From Lachnospiraceae bacterium (GTDB lineage: Bacteria; Bacillota; Clostridia; Lachnospirales; Lachnospiraceae): DNA of 64,000 nt. Of the stretch, positions 18,178 to 28,275 are shown piece after piece. The notes below the pieces were generated by a model that did not search any database, was not told where the DNA came from, and saw only the letters and a program-made list of their open reading frames with translations. Location of the stretch: assembly GCA_017392525.1 (NCBI GenBank), contig JAFOVD010000007.1, forward strand, positions 39,977-103,976, read 5' to 3'. Both the position numbers and the translations under genes were made by a program. The stretch's first letter is position 1. Each line of letters opens with the position of its first letter.

Positions 18178-19302
18178 CTAAAACAATTTGACCTTCTTTT
18201 CCATCAAAGCCCTGTCATAGGCATACTTCACAGCAGTTTCTGCAGAAATGCGACTTCGCATATAAAGCTCATAGATTGCATCATCCATAAGTGACATTCC
18301 AGAATTTTGAAAGCTCTGCATAAGCTGTGGAATCTGCTGGATTTTATCTCCTTTGATAGCCTCCTGAATCGTAGGATTTTTCATCATGATTTCAAATGCC
18401 GCCACGCGACCGTCACCATTCATTCTAGGCATCAGCTGCTGAGTAATAATACATTCCAAAACCATGGCAAGCTGAACTCGAATCTGCTGTTGTTGATGCG
18501 GTGGGAAAACCTCGATTAATCGATGAAGAGAATCCACCGTATTATTCGTATGAAGTGAGGAAATAACCAGATGTCCTGTCTCCGCTGCAAGGATTGCCAT
18601 CTGTATCGTTTCCATATCCTGAAGTTCCCCTACAAATATCACATCTGCATCTTCGCGAAGTGCCGCCTCAAGTGCCTTAGAATAACTCTTTGTATCCGTT
18701 CCAATCTCTCGCTGAAGTACCATGGATCGACCATGCTGGAGCAGGTACTCAATCGGATCCTCTACAGTAATGATGGATTTGGTATACGTATTTGCTATCT
18801 GTTCAATCAAAGCCGCAATCGTTGTGGATTTACCAGTGCTGACTGCACCGGTAACCAGCACCAGACCTCGGTTAAGATTTACAAGATCAATTACCGGTTT
18901 TGGCAAGCCCAGATCCACCGGGTCAGGAATATCAACCAGCAGAATACGAAGCGACATTGCGTAAGTATTTCTCTGTCTAAACACATTGATTCGAATACGA
19001 CTGAATCCCGTAATTGAATAGGCAAAATCCAACTCGCCCTTATCCTTTAATTCCATCATCTGGTACGGTGTCAGCATCGTATCCAACATGTAATCAATCT
19101 CATAGGGTTTAAAATACTTATCCGGGAGTGGTATCAGTTCTCCGTTAATTCGCAGAAGCACCGGACTGGCAGGTGCAAGATGGATATCTGAAGCATTTCT
19201 TATCTTTGCTTCTCGTAAAATATCAATCAGCCCCTCCAGTTTCGCCTCCTGCTTCGCACGAACCTCTTCATTAATCGCTTCTTTGACTTCAAAATCTGCC
19301 AT
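18178..19302 (-). CDS. PilT-like retraction ATPase
   Basis: The 374-residue cytoplasmic ATPase of the GspE/PilT family should power pilus disassembly or a related motor. It has an N-terminal PAS-like domain with ASDIHLAPASP, Walker A GAVSTGKST, the Asp box TVEDPIEY, the Walker B region FVGELQD (usually VGEMRD) and the His box SSLHTNN. The key Gly-Lys-Ser and Glu residues are intact, although the Walker A interior (AVST instead of PTGS) is unusual. No pilin, PilB, PilC or prepilin peptidase gene lies in the window, so it stands alone here. A terminator lies about 105 bases downstream. Confidence 0.85.
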   Translation of the reverse strand: MADFEVKEAINEEVRAKQEAKLEGLIDILREAKIRNASDIHLAPASPVLLRINGELIPLPDKYFKPYEIDYMLDTMLTPYQMMELKDKGELDFAYSITGFSRIRINVFRQRNTYAMSLRILLVDIPDPVDLGLPKPVIDLVNLNRGLVLVTGAVSTGKSTTIAALIEQIANTYTKSIITVEDPIEYLLQHGRSMVLQREIGTDTKSYSKALEAALREDADVIFVGELQDMETIQMAILAAETGHLVISSLHTNNTVDSLHRLIEVFPPHQQQQIRVQLAMVLECIITQQLMPRMNGDGRVAAFEIMMKNPTIQEAIKGDKIQQIPQLMQSFQNSGMSLMDDAIYELYMRSRISAETAVKYAYDRALMEKKVKLF

Positions 19303-19374
19303 TTTACTCCCTCTCTTAACTCTATAAAAACTGCCTCTTCCAAGGCCACAAACTTTCTTCCAAAATTTTCACAT

Positions 19375-19409
19375 AAAAAAAGGGAGAATGCAAGTATATG
19401 CATCTCCCT
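19375..19409 (-). terminator. Terminator of RNase P RNA
   Basis: On the minus strand AGGGAGATGCA pairs with TGCATTCTCCCT and is followed by a run of seven T. It begins 16 bases after the rnpB 3' end. Confidence 0.9.
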
Positions 19410-19424
19410 AATTTACTATTCAAA

Positions 19425-19767
19425 AGAGCCTGAAATGAGCCGGGTTATGTCTAGAGTGATCATCTATCTAGGATGACTGTCGCCAATCACCTCAAGCGAC
19501 CAACCTGGAGCTGGCGGGCCACGTCAACGCTCCTTTTCGGTCTTGCTTCGAATGGGGTTTACATGTGCCCCGCCTGTTACCAGACGGGCGGTAGTCTCTT
19601 ACACTGCCTTTCCACCCTTACCAGGCAAAGCCTAGCGGTTTATTTCTGTTGCACTTTCCTTGGGGTCACCCCCACCGGACGTTATCCGGCATCCTGCCCT
19701 GTGAAGCCCGGACTTTCCTCACCTGCGGTCTTTCGACACTTGCAGCCGCGATCACTTTACAGACTCT
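19425..19767 (-). ncRNA. rnpB: RNase P RNA component (M1-like, class A)
   Basis: The minus strand carries the conserved RNase P core: GAGGAAAGTCCGGGCT, ACAGGGCAGGATGCC, GGGGGTGACCCC, GAAAGTGCAACAGAAA, AAACCGC and the 3' core ending ACATAACCCGGCT. The ends close as helix P1, with AGAGTCTG at 19760-19767 pairing to CAGGCTCT at 19425-19432. This gives about 343 bases and an ancestral (A-type) arrangement as far as can be judged. A minus-strand TATAAT at 19781-19786, overlapping the stop codon of the upstream kinase gene, may be its -10 box. The RNA cuts the 5' leader from precursor tRNAs. Confidence 0.96.
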
Positions 19768-19781
19768 AATTGACTATGAAA

Positions 19782-21431
19782 TTATAAATTGAAAATTCCG
19801 CCACCGATAAATTCTCTCACAAGAGACGTACTACTAATACTCTCCGGCGTAATCGGAAGGAAATAATCCAAAAGCTTTAAGAGACGGTTTGCTTCATCAT
19901 ATTCCGGAGCACCTTTCTCTATCGCATACAGCTGTGGCTGCGCGTATAATTTTAACACAGACATCTCATAAATCAAGGCCGAATTAAACATTACATCTGC
20001 CTGCTCCTGGAATGGGAAGATATTCATCCTCTCTCCACGCCTTACGCTATCCCACATTGCAATGGTTTCCTGAGCGGAAGTTCCACGGGTTCTTGCATCT
20101 CTCACAATACGACGAATCAGTCGTCCGTCTGTTGTGGAAAGTGGGTTATGTTCGTCGATACTAAGCTGTGTCAATGCACTGATATAAATCTTATACTTGC
20201 TTTCCTTTGGAAGGCTCTCGGTCATACGCTCATTCAATCCATGAATACCCTCAATAACGAGAATATCATTATCTCCAAGTTGCATATAATGATCTCGGTA
20301 CTCGCCCTTGCCGGCAATAAAATTAAATGTCGGAAGCAGTACTCTCTCTCCATTTAACAAACGCTGCATATGATCGTTAAATTCATCGATTTTCAGACCT
20401 TCGATGCTCTCAAAATCCTTCTCTCCAAATTCATCCAGAGGCATCTCATTTCTCGGTTTGTAATAATCATCCAGACTGAGTGGATGCGGATGTGCCCCCA
20501 GTGCCCGAAGTTGTGTGGAAAGACGATGTGCAAATGTTGTCTTGCCGGATGAAGACGGACCCGCAATCAATACGAATTTGCGGGATGGATTGGAAATAAT
20601 CTCTCTGGCCAGTTCTCCGATTCTCGCCTCCATCAAGGCCTCCTGCATCAGGATAATATCATTGGACTTTCCTGCTGCAATAGCATCGTTTAAAGCGCCC
20701 ACCGTCGGGATCTCCATGGTATCAGACCATTTCTTATTGGTCTTAAGTACCTGGAACAATTTCTGCGCCGGATGGAACATCGCAACTTCCTTTGTATGCT
20801 TCATATCCGGAAATTGAAGTACAAATCCCTCGTCATACGGAAAGATATCAAAATACTTAAGATATCCCGTAGAAGGTGCCATATATCCGTAGAAATAATC
20901 CTTGATTCCATCCAATTCATAAATATTAATATTGGATGAAGAACGATAACGAAGCAAACGATCCTTGTTATTCATACCGGCTTCACGAAACATCTTTCTG
21001 GCATCATCTGTTCTCATGGTATATTTCTTCATCGGCAGATTCTTTTCCACCAAATCAAGCATAATACCCTTTAACTCCCGCAGCTGATCATCCGACAGTA
21101 TCGTACCATTGGCCAATTGACAATAATATCCCTGTCCAATTGAATAGAGAACTTTAACATCCCAGGCGTCATCTCCCAATAAAAGAGACAATGCCTTCTG
21201 CATCATAAAGGTAACTGATCTACGATATGTTCTCTGACCATTTTCCTCCGCAGTAGTGACAAATTCTAAAGTCCCATCCTCTGTCGGTGTATACCAGAGT
21301 TCACGCAGTTTATTCTGAAATACTGCAAGAACAATGTCATCCTGGTATGTATCCTGTACTTTTTCTGAGAGTTCTTTAAATGTTGTACCTTCCGGTACAT
21401 CCCATTCCTTATCCTGCCATTTAATCTTCAT
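19782..21431 (-). CDS. Nucleoside (uridine-like) kinase with TGS and ThrRS-like N-terminus
   Basis: The 549-residue protein combines an N-terminal TGS-like domain (about residues 1-65), a region resembling the second domain of threonyl-tRNA synthetase (about 70-210), and a C-terminal P-loop kinase domain with GPSSSGKTTFAHRL (about 295), DDYYKPR, GIHGLNERM and RRIVRDARTRG. The kinase part matches uridine/phosphoribulokinase-type nucleoside kinases. The fused form is widespread in Clostridia; its physiological substrate is not certain from sequence. It ends where rnpB begins and lies 59 bases after nif3. Confidence 0.88.
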   Translation of the reverse strand: MKIKWQDKEWDVPEGTTFKELSEKVQDTYQDDIVLAVFQNKLRELWYTPTEDGTLEFVTTAEENGQRTYRRSVTFMMQKALSLLLGDDAWDVKVLYSIGQGYYCQLANGTILSDDQLRELKGIMLDLVEKNLPMKKYTMRTDDARKMFREAGMNNKDRLLRYRSSSNINIYELDGIKDYFYGYMAPSTGYLKYFDIFPYDEGFVLQFPDMKHTKEVAMFHPAQKLFQVLKTNKKWSDTMEIPTVGALNDAIAAGKSNDIILMQEALMEARIGELAREIISNPSRKFVLIAGPSSSGKTTFAHRLSTQLRALGAHPHPLSLDDYYKPRNEMPLDEFGEKDFESIEGLKIDEFNDHMQRLLNGERVLLPTFNFIAGKGEYRDHYMQLGDNDILVIEGIHGLNERMTESLPKESKYKIYISALTQLSIDEHNPLSTTDGRLIRRIVRDARTRGTSAQETIAMWDSVRRGERMNIFPFQEQADVMFNSALIYEMSVLKLYAQPQLYAIEKGAPEYDEANRLLKLLDYFLPITPESISSTSLVREFIGGGIFNL

Positions 21432-21490
21432 GTACTCACCCGCTTTTCCGTCAAACTGACTAGACCATGACCTATAGTAGCATCACATTT

Positions 21491-22264
21491 TTAAATAATT
21501 ATAAAAGGTTCCTGCTTTGGTTCCTCCTGCACTTCCACTCCATCGAAAAGTGCACGAAGTTTATCTGCCATGTAGGAAATAAACAGATGCTCAACTCCAT
21601 AATGTCCCGCATCAATAATCTGCAACCCCTTCTGGAGTGCATCAATTCCGGAATGATGGTCCACATCGCCCGTAATCAATACATCTGCTGCTTTTGAAAT
21701 CGCAAGATCGATATCACTTTTACCGGATCCCGGTAAAACTGCAACCCGACTTATCTTTGCCTTAGGATTGCCAAAAACCTTTACGGACTGAATCTGCAAT
21801 TGATCTCTGACATAAGAGGCAAAGGATTCCAGTGTTGTCTCCTCTGAAAGGTTGCCAACACTACCGATACCCTGTCCATCCTCTAAACAGACCTCCAATG
21901 TATCCGTATCTTTAAGTCCCAGGCACTGATCCACCAGATCACCCATCCCGTGAATATCAAAATTCGTATGCATAGCATAGACTGCAATCTTATGCTCTGC
22001 CAGTCTTAATATCTTATTTCCAATAAAATCGGAAGCAACGATTCTCTTCATTCCTGAGAAAATCATCGGGTGATGTGTGACAATCATATCGGCTCCATAT
22101 GCTATTGCATGAGAAACAACATCATCTGTTGCATCTAAAGCCACGTAAATCTTCTTTACTTCCCAACTCTCGTCACCCAGTAACAGTCCCACGTTGTCCC
22201 AGGAACAGGCGTCTGCTTCCGGAATCTCAGTTCCAAGTTTTTCTATAATCTCTTTTACAAGCAT
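21491..22264 (-). CDS. Nif3-like dinuclear metal-center protein
   Basis: The 257-residue protein belongs to the Nif3/YqfO family of dinuclear-metal proteins, sometimes proposed as GTP cyclohydrolase-like but without an agreed role. Metal ligands are visible in VTHHPMIFSG, AMHTNFDIHG and the C-terminal AGHYGVEH, and GDVDHHSG adds further His. It follows trmK by 41 bases; this nif3-trmK-rpoD-dnaG order is standard in Firmicutes. Confidence 0.93.
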   Translation of the reverse strand: MLVKEIIEKLGTEIPEADACSWDNVGLLLGDESWEVKKIYVALDATDDVVSHAIAYGADMIVTHHPMIFSGMKRIVASDFIGNKILRLAEHKIAVYAMHTNFDIHGMGDLVDQCLGLKDTDTLEVCLEDGQGIGSVGNLSEETTLESFASYVRDQLQIQSVKVFGNPKAKISRVAVLPGSGKSDIDLAISKAADVLITGDVDHHSGIDALQKGLQIIDAGHYGVEHLFISYMADKLRALFDGVEVQEEPKQEPFIII

Positions 22265-22305
22265 ATCTTTCCTCGATTCCGCAGTTGTACTTACGATTTC
22301 ACTAT

Positions 22306-23025
22306 TTATTTCAACAATTCGTGTATCATATGTATCTTGTTTTCCACAATTTTTCTACGTTCTGTGATTCTATCTTCATCAATATCCGGAAGGTTCAAGA
22401 GAATCTTCTCCTCCCGTTTCATTTCCTTTTTCAGAAACTCCTTAAGAACCGGATGCTGCATCTTAAGAAGCAGCGGTCCGTAGAGAAGTTCAGCCTCAGA
22501 ATATAAATCCACTTTTAATCCAGAAACTTTTTCATCCGGCAACTGACTTCTATGAACCAGTTTCATCATTGGATAAAACTTGCCATCTTCCTCTACTATA
22601 TCCTCAGAAAGAAGTAAAAATCCCTGATCAAATACAAACTTGCGAACTTCGTCAATCTCAGACTGCGGCTGTAAAATCAGCTCTTTAAGATTCTTACAAA
22701 CCTCCAATCCCTCTGTCAGAATATGAATCGTTACACTACCACCCATACCTGCAATCAACACCGATTCTGCCTCGCGAATTCCAAGCTTTTGCACACCATC
22801 TGATAATCTTGTCTCAATAGAATCGGAAAGATTACACTCCTGAATATGCTTCTTGGCTCTATCAAGAGGTCCCATACGTAAGTCCATTGCGATTGCATTT
22901 TCACATACACCGGCCTGAACAAGATAAATCGGCAGAAAACCGTGGTCGGTTCCAACATCACAAAATGTTTTGCAAGGGCTGACAAGATTTGCCAGCGCCT
23001 GCATACGTTTGGATAAAGCTATCAT
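22306..23025 (-). CDS. trmK: tRNA m1A22 methyltransferase
   Basis: TrmK (YqfN) methylates N1 of A22 in several tRNAs. The 239-residue protein starts SKRMQALANLVSP and has the SAM-binding motif CDVGTDHGFLPIYL, AMDLRMGPLDRAKKH and the conserved IAGMGG segment with a coiled C-terminal region. It starts 9 bases after rpoD ends and is co-directional, as in other Firmicutes. Confidence 0.94.
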   Translation of the reverse strand: MIALSKRMQALANLVSPCKTFCDVGTDHGFLPIYLVQAGVCENAIAMDLRMGPLDRAKKHIQECNLSDSIETRLSDGVQKLGIREAESVLIAGMGGSVTIHILTEGLEVCKNLKELILQPQSEIDEVRKFVFDQGFLLLSEDIVEEDGKFYPMMKLVHRSQLPDEKVSGLKVDLYSEAELLYGPLLLKMQHPVLKEFLKKEMKREEKILLNLPDIDEDRITERRKIVENKIHMIHELLK

Positions 23026-23034
23026 CTGTATATC

Positions 23035-24198
23035 CTACTCTAAATAATCTTTCAGCTTTCTGCTGCGACTTGGATGACGAAGTTTGCGAAGTGCCTTAGC
23101 TTCAATCTGACGAATACGCTCACGAGTAACGTTAAATTCCTTACCAACTTCTTCCAAAGTTCTGCTACGTCCATCTTCAAGACCAAAACGAAGAATAAGA
23201 ACCTTCTGTTCTCTCTCTGTCAGTGTTCCAAGAACCTCCTCTAACTGCTCCTTGAGCAAAGTGAAAGTTGCAGCATCTGCAGGTACAGGCACGTTATCAT
23301 CCTGAATGAAATCTCCAAGATGAGAATCTTCTTCTTCACCGATTGGTGTTTCAAGAGATACCGGTTCCTGAGAAATCTTTAAGATTTCACGAACACGCTC
23401 AACCGGCATATCCATCTTCTCTGCAATTTCTTCCGGAACAGGTTCACGTCCAAGTTCCTGTAAGAGCTGTCTGGAAACACGGATTAATTTGTTAATTGTT
23501 TCTACCATATGTACAGGAATACGAATTGTACGAGCCTGATCGGCAATAGCTCTTGTAATAGCCTGACGAATCCACCATGTTGCATATGTAGAGAACTTGT
23601 ATCCCTTTCGGTAATCAAACTTCTCAACGGCCTTAATCAAACCTAAGTTACCTTCCTGAATCAAATCAAGGAATAACATACCACGACCTACATAACGCTT
23701 TGCAATACTTACTACAAGACGTAAGTTAGCTTCTGCAAGACGCTGCTTTGCAGCTTCGTCTCCCTCTTCCATACGCTTTGCAAGTTCGATTTCTTCCTCA
23801 GCAGAAAGAAGAGGTACCTTACCGATTTCCTTTAAGTACATACGTACCGGATCCTCAATGCTTACACCATCAGGTACAGAAAGGTCAATCTTGTCCATCT
23901 CGATTTCTTCATCTTCATCATCCGGAATAAAACCATCTTCATCAGGTAACGGTGCCTCCTTCTGAATATCAATATGATTCTTTTCAAAGAATTCTAAAAT
24001 CTGCTCTAACTGCTCCGGATTTGGCTGGATATCCTTGAAAGCATCGCTAATCTGATCATATGCAAGGGAGTTGTTAGTCTCCTTTGCCATCTTAAGAAGA
24101 TCCATCAGCTTCTGCTCTAAATCCTCTTTATTGATTTCCTTTCTTCCACCCTTTTTCTTAGTAGAAGTCTTACCTGTTGTTTTCTTTTCTTCTGCCAT
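23035..24198 (-). CDS. rpoD: Primary sigma factor
   Basis: This is the housekeeping sigma-70 (SigA), 387 residues. A Lys-rich N-terminus and short region 1.1 are followed by region 1.2 ([11 protein letters not shown]), region 2 ([48 protein letters not shown]), region 3 and the region 4 helix-turn-helix ([20 protein letters not shown]). AGGAGA lies 5 bases before the ATG. It follows dnaG by 15 bases, the macromolecular-synthesis order. The sigma-A type promoters listed across the window are its expected targets. Confidence 0.98.
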   Translation of the reverse strand: MAEEKKTTGKTSTKKKGGRKEINKEDLEQKLMDLLKMAKETNNSLAYDQISDAFKDIQPNPEQLEQILEFFEKNHIDIQKEAPLPDEDGFIPDDEDEEIEMDKIDLSVPDGVSIEDPVRMYLKEIGKVPLLSAEEEIELAKRMEEGDEAAKQRLAEANLRLVVSIAKRYVGRGMLFLDLIQEGNLGLIKAVEKFDYRKGYKFSTYATWWIRQAITRAIADQARTIRIPVHMVETINKLIRVSRQLLQELGREPVPEEIAEKMDMPVERVREILKISQEPVSLETPIGEEEDSHLGDFIQDDNVPVPADAATFTLLKEQLEEVLGTLTEREQKVLILRFGLEDGRSRTLEEVGKEFNVTRERIRQIEAKALRKLRHPSRSRKLKDYLE

Positions 24199-24213
24199 CT
24201 TGTTCTCCTAATC

Positions 24214-25995
24214 TTATAAATTAAACTTTAATCGCTCCATCTTCTCTAAGAGCTTTTTATTCTCTACTATTCTAGTCAAAGCTTCCATGTCTGTCGGATC
24301 GAGATTCTTTCGATCCTGCTCCATGCTGTTTTTCTTAACACGAAGCACCGTCTCTCGAAGGGCTTTCTCCTTGTCAGAGCTAGTCTCCAATTCACCAACG
24401 GTTGTATTAAAAATGGCTGCTACCAGTCGCTGTTGCTCCTCTTCCTGGAACATACTGACGATTCTGGCCGGATTTACCACACCATCTTCTGCAATTTGTT
24501 TATAGACCTCTTCTGCCACCTGGCGATATACGCCTTCCGAGAAGTCTTTGGCCGCAATATATGGTGAAACCAGATCATAAACCTTAGGATTTTCACAAAT
24601 CCAGGTAAGCAATAATCTTTCTGATTTTTGCATACCATAATTTTTCGGTTTAGACTGGATTCCGGACTTAAGAGGTTTTCTCTCTTCCTTTCGGACGATT
24701 CCACCCTTGCCGGCTCTGGAAATAATCAGTTTCTGCAGATTCTGCAAACTGAAATGATACTGTTTTGCAACTGCCTCCGCGTAATTATTTCTTTCGATTT
24801 CTTCCGGAAATTCAAGAATCATATCTGCAATTGCCACCTGGTATGCGGTCTTACTCTCCGGATCATCCATATCATATTGATCCTGAAGCATGCGAACCCG
24901 GAACATAAAACTGTTCTCGGCATTATCTATCCTCTTCTGATATTCCTCAGCACCAAGTGCCTTGATAAACTCATCCGGATCCTTATACGGTCGCATATTA
25001 ATAACTTTACAGGTGATGCCCACCTCGCGCAAAATCGGAATGGCACGAAGCGCTGCCTTGACACCGGCGCCATCACTGTCATAGCTAAGATAGACCTCCT
25101 TGCCATAACGCTTAAGCAGATTTGCATGACCGGATGTAAGGGCTGTACCAAGAGAGGCACAGGCATTGTCAAATCCCGCCTGATGAAGTGCGATTACATC
25201 CATATAACCCTCACAGAGAATCAGCTGTACTCTATGGGTCTTCTTGGCAAGATAGAGTCCAAAGAGATTTCGACTCTTATCAAACACCATGGTTTCCGGC
25301 GAATTCAGATACTTCGGTTCACCGTCACCCATAACTCGACCGCCAAATGCAATCACTCGGCCATTGACATCCATAATCGGAAACATCGCCCGGTTCCAGA
25401 ACTTATCATGACCACCACGTTTCTCATCCAGAGTAATCAGGCCACAATCCTTTAATATTTGATCTGAATAGCCCTTGGATTTTAAATATTTATACAAATC
25501 ATCACTATACTGATCCGCATAGCCAAGCCCAAACTTCTGCATCGTCTCTAAAGAGAGTTCTCTTTTCGTAAAATAGTCCATAGCTCTCTGGCCTCTGGGA
25601 CTACGAAGTAATGAATAAAAGTACTTGGCAGCCTCCTTGTTGATTTCAAGAAGCTGTGTACGTTTATCCTGTCTTCTCTTCTCTTCCGCTGTCATCTCAC
25701 GCTTTGGCAATTCGACGCCGGCTCTCTCTGCCAGCATCTCCATAGCCTCCGGAAATGTCATATTTTCGTGATTCATAAGGAAGGTAATTACATTACCACC
25801 TGCACCACATCCAAAGCAGTAATACATCTGCTTACTAGGCGTTACAGAAAAGGATGGCGTCTTTTCATTATGAAAGGGACATAACCCGAAATAGGTACTT
25901 CCCCTTTTTTGTAAATGCACATATTGGGAAATTATATCGACGATATCATTCCTAGAACGAATCTCCTCGACTAATTCATCCGAATAAAACGGCAT
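24214..25995 (-). CDS. dnaG: DNA primase
   Basis: DnaG makes RNA primers for replication. The 593-residue protein has the CHC2 zinc finger (CPFHNEKTPSF, CFGCGAGG), the RNA polymerase core (FGGRVMGDGEPKYLNSPET), the TOPRIM motif LCEGYMDVIALHQAGF with DSDGAG, and a C-terminal helicase-binding region. GGAGG lies 6 bases before ATG 25995; an in-frame TTG two codons earlier overlaps the ribosome site and is rejected. Confidence 0.97.
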   Translation of the reverse strand: MPFYSDELVEEIRSRNDIVDIISQYVHLQKRGSTYFGLCPFHNEKTPSFSVTPSKQMYYCFGCGAGGNVITFLMNHENMTFPEAMEMLAERAGVELPKREMTAEEKRRQDKRTQLLEINKEAAKYFYSLLRSPRGQRAMDYFTKRELSLETMQKFGLGYADQYSDDLYKYLKSKGYSDQILKDCGLITLDEKRGGHDKFWNRAMFPIMDVNGRVIAFGGRVMGDGEPKYLNSPETMVFDKSRNLFGLYLAKKTHRVQLILCEGYMDVIALHQAGFDNACASLGTALTSGHANLLKRYGKEVYLSYDSDGAGVKAALRAIPILREVGITCKVINMRPYKDPDEFIKALGAEEYQKRIDNAENSFMFRVRMLQDQYDMDDPESKTAYQVAIADMILEFPEEIERNNYAEAVAKQYHFSLQNLQKLIISRAGKGGIVRKEERKPLKSGIQSKPKNYGMQKSERLLLTWICENPKVYDLVSPYIAAKDFSEGVYRQVAEEVYKQIAEDGVVNPARIVSMFQEEEQQRLVAAIFNTTVGELETSSDKEKALRETVLRVKKNSMEQDRKNLDPTDMEALTRIVENKKLLEKMERLKFNL

Positions 25996-26031
25996 AGCCA
26001 ACCTCCAACTTCTAGTTCTCTAAATCAGGCA

Positions 26032-27054
26032 TTATTCTCCGTCCACATCCCAGGATTTCGGCATAAAATACTCCGAAAACTTTGTGGATGCATACTGGTC
26101 TGTCATACCGGAGATATAATCGGCAATCACTCGATCCTTGCTCTCCTCTCCATCTGCCAGCGCACGGAAATATTTCTCCGGCATATCTTCCGGATGTTCC
26201 TGATAGTATTCATATAGCATCTTCAGCATACGTCGTGCTTTGACTTCCTCGCCCTTTGCCACAGGATTTGTATATACCTGCTGGTACATAAATGTTCGCA
26301 AGTCCATAAACGCCTGATATACTTCCGGCGACATATTTATATCCGGTGTTCCCATGGAATTCATAATGACATCATGAATCATACGATCCAGTCGGGACTT
26401 CGCATCGAATCCCAGTGTCTTCCGAATCTCAAGAGGGATATCCTCCTCGGAAATAATCTGCGCACGTATACTGTCATCAATATCTGCATGAATATATGCC
26501 AATTTATCTGAGAGTCGGACAATCTTGCCTTCAGGTGTCGCCGGCTCTGTACTCATCTGATGATTTCGAATTCCGTCCCTGACTTCCCAGGTCAGATTCA
26601 ATCCTCTGCCGTCATTCTCAAGTTTCTCAACAATTCGCACACTCTGCTCATTGTGTCGAAATCCATCTTTACAGCATTCATTCAGCACTTTCTCTCCTGC
26701 ATGACCATAAGGTGTATGCCCAAGGTCGTGTCCAAGAGCTATGGCTTCCACCAGATCTTCGTTCATCCGAAGAGCCTTGGCAATAGTTCTTGCATTCTGT
26801 GAAACTTCCAATGTATGGGATAGACGGGTTCTATAATGATCCCCCAAGGGCGTCAAAAAGACCTGCGTCTTATTCTTCAGACGTCTGAAAGCCTTGCAAT
26901 GCAGGATCCGATCTCTGTCTCTCTGAAACAATGGACGAATATCACACTGTGGCTCTTCAATCTCTCTGCCACGAGAATTCACACTTAATGTTGCGAATTC
27001 GCTCAATGTCTCCCGTTCCATTTTCTCAATCGTCTCTCTAATAAGCGTAACCAA
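26032..27054 (-). CDS. dgt: Deoxyguanosinetriphosphate triphosphohydrolase-like protein
   Basis: The HD-domain enzyme likely hydrolyses dNTPs to deoxynucleosides and triphosphate. Of about 340 residues, the key parts are RDRILHCKAFRRLKNKTQVF, RTRLSHTLEVSQNAR, the HD motif LGHDLGHTPYGHAGE and IRNHQM. The start is uncertain: AGGAGG directly precedes two tandem TTG codons (27057, 27054), and the next ATG (27021) has only a weak site; comparison with the usual family N-terminus favours a TTG. It heads the dnaG-rpoD run. Confidence 0.92.
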   Translation of the reverse strand: MVTLIRETIEKMERETLSEFATLSVNSRGREIEEPQCDIRPLFQRDRDRILHCKAFRRLKNKTQVFLTPLGDHYRTRLSHTLEVSQNARTIAKALRMNEDLVEAIALGHDLGHTPYGHAGEKVLNECCKDGFRHNEQSVRIVEKLENDGRGLNLTWEVRDGIRNHQMSTEPATPEGKIVRLSDKLAYIHADIDDSIRAQIISEEDIPLEIRKTLGFDAKSRLDRMIHDVIMNSMGTPDINMSPEVYQAFMDLRTFMYQQVYTNPVAKGEEVKARRMLKMLYEYYQEHPEDMPEKYFRALADGEESKDRVIADYISGMTDQYASTKFSEYFMPKSWDVDGE

Positions 27055-27069
27055 CAACCTCCTCTCATC

Positions 27070-27130
27070 AAAAAAAGGAAATATCTTCTTACATAATATT
27101 AATTACGCGTTTTGTAGATATTTCCTTTTT
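27070..27130. terminator. Terminator between HD-GYP gene and dgt
   Basis: A 15-bp perfect inverted repeat (AAAAAGGAAATATCT, 27072-27086 and 27116-27130) encloses an AT-rich 29-base loop. It is T-tailed on both strands and ends the leftward HD-GYP transcript before dgt. Confidence 0.8.
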
Positions 27131-27163
27131 ATTTTTTTAATTTTTTAAATTTTTTGAAAAAAT

Positions 27164-28252
27164 CTATACAATCTCACCACAAACAGAGACTACATAACGA
27201 TTTCCATCGGTCTGTTCCACCTTACCATCAATCTCCACCATCGGATATTCTATCCGGGTCTTCTCAATGTAAGAAATAGTCCCTACCTCTCCTGTAGACA
27301 GGATTACCACCTTACCCTGAAGTTCTCGAATCATCTGTTCCAAAAACAGATTGACAATTCTCGGATCCAAATCGGAGAACTGGTCCCGATAGAAACTATC
27401 CAGCACTTTTAAAGGAGTGGCGCTCTCTTTATACACACGTTTTGAGATCATTGCATCATAAATGTCGGAAATTGCAGTAATCTTAGCCATCTTCGGAATA
27501 TGATCCAACACCAGTCCCTCCGGATATCCACCTCCGGAAATGCGCTCGTGGTGATATTTTACCCCTTGCAGCACCTCCTCATCCTGAAATCCGGAATTCT
27601 TCAGCATGTCATAAGAATATACCGGATGTCTTTTAACAACATCGAATTCCTCCTTTGTGAGTCGGCCGGGCTTGTTTAAAATACGTTCCGGAATCCGTAA
27701 TTTACCAATATCATGCAGAAGACCTATCGTAAGTAATTTTTCAATTTTATCTTCACTCAGTCCCAACCAACGTCCGATTACACCGTTTAAAATTGCAACA
27801 TCCACACTATGAGTCTGGAGTAAATCATCCATATCACTCATATAGGTTCCAAGTTGCAATAAAAAATATGGTTTCATAATATCCAGTGTGTTCTGTGTCA
27901 AAGAAACCAGACGTACCATTGCCTCCTGATTTACTCGATTCTGATACGCTGTATCGCGTAAAAAATCCGTCATCTTCTGTCTGGCCAAATCATAGCTTTT
28001 TGCAATATAGTGATTAATACGGGCTACATACTCATGCTGTCTTAGAAGTCTCTGGTAGCTACCTTCCTCTATGTAGATTTCCACATTCTGTTTTGATATA
28101 TCCCGTAAACGTTCTAAAACAGATGCGTCAATCACCGTACCATGGCACAAAAGCACTGGTTTTCCCTCCACTAAATAGAATAAATCACTGTCTAAATACA
28201 TGCCATTGAGTAACATTCCAGATGAAACTCTCTCAAATTGTCGATTAATCAT
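27164..28252 (-). CDS. HD-GYP domain cyclic-di-GMP phosphodiesterase
   Basis: The 362-residue soluble protein has an N-terminal region of about 125 residues typical of HD-GYP proteins, then the catalytic domain with LLHDIGKLRIP, KRHPVYSYDML, YHHERISGGGYPEGL and SDIYDAM. The metal-binding His and Asp residues are present. A C-terminal extension of about 60 residues (from GKVVILSTGEVG) resembles a small beta domain. It should break cyclic-di-GMP to GMP or pGpG. It follows the SpoU methyltransferase gene by 23 bases. Confidence 0.9.
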   Translation of the reverse strand: MINRQFERVSSGMLLNGMYLDSDLFYLVEGKPVLLCHGTVIDASVLERLRDISKQNVEIYIEEGSYQRLLRQHEYVARINHYIAKSYDLARQKMTDFLRDTAYQNRVNQEAMVRLVSLTQNTLDIMKPYFLLQLGTYMSDMDDLLQTHSVDVAILNGVIGRWLGLSEDKIEKLLTIGLLHDIGKLRIPERILNKPGRLTKEEFDVVKRHPVYSYDMLKNSGFQDEEVLQGVKYHHERISGGGYPEGLVLDHIPKMAKITAISDIYDAMISKRVYKESATPLKVLDSFYRDQFSDLDPRIVNLFLEQMIRELQGKVVILSTGEVGTISYIEKTRIEYPMVEIDGKVEQTDGNRYVVSVCGEIV

Positions 28253-28275
28253 AAAAACTTCCCTTTAATTTCATT

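Noticed and set aside
19473-19769. Plus-strand ORF of 98 codons
   Set aside because: It lies entirely over RNase P RNA on the other strand and is explained by that RNA.
24628-25455. Plus-strand ORF of 275 codons opposite dnaG
   Set aside because: Antisense shadow of conserved dnaG sequence; no ribosome site, no domain.
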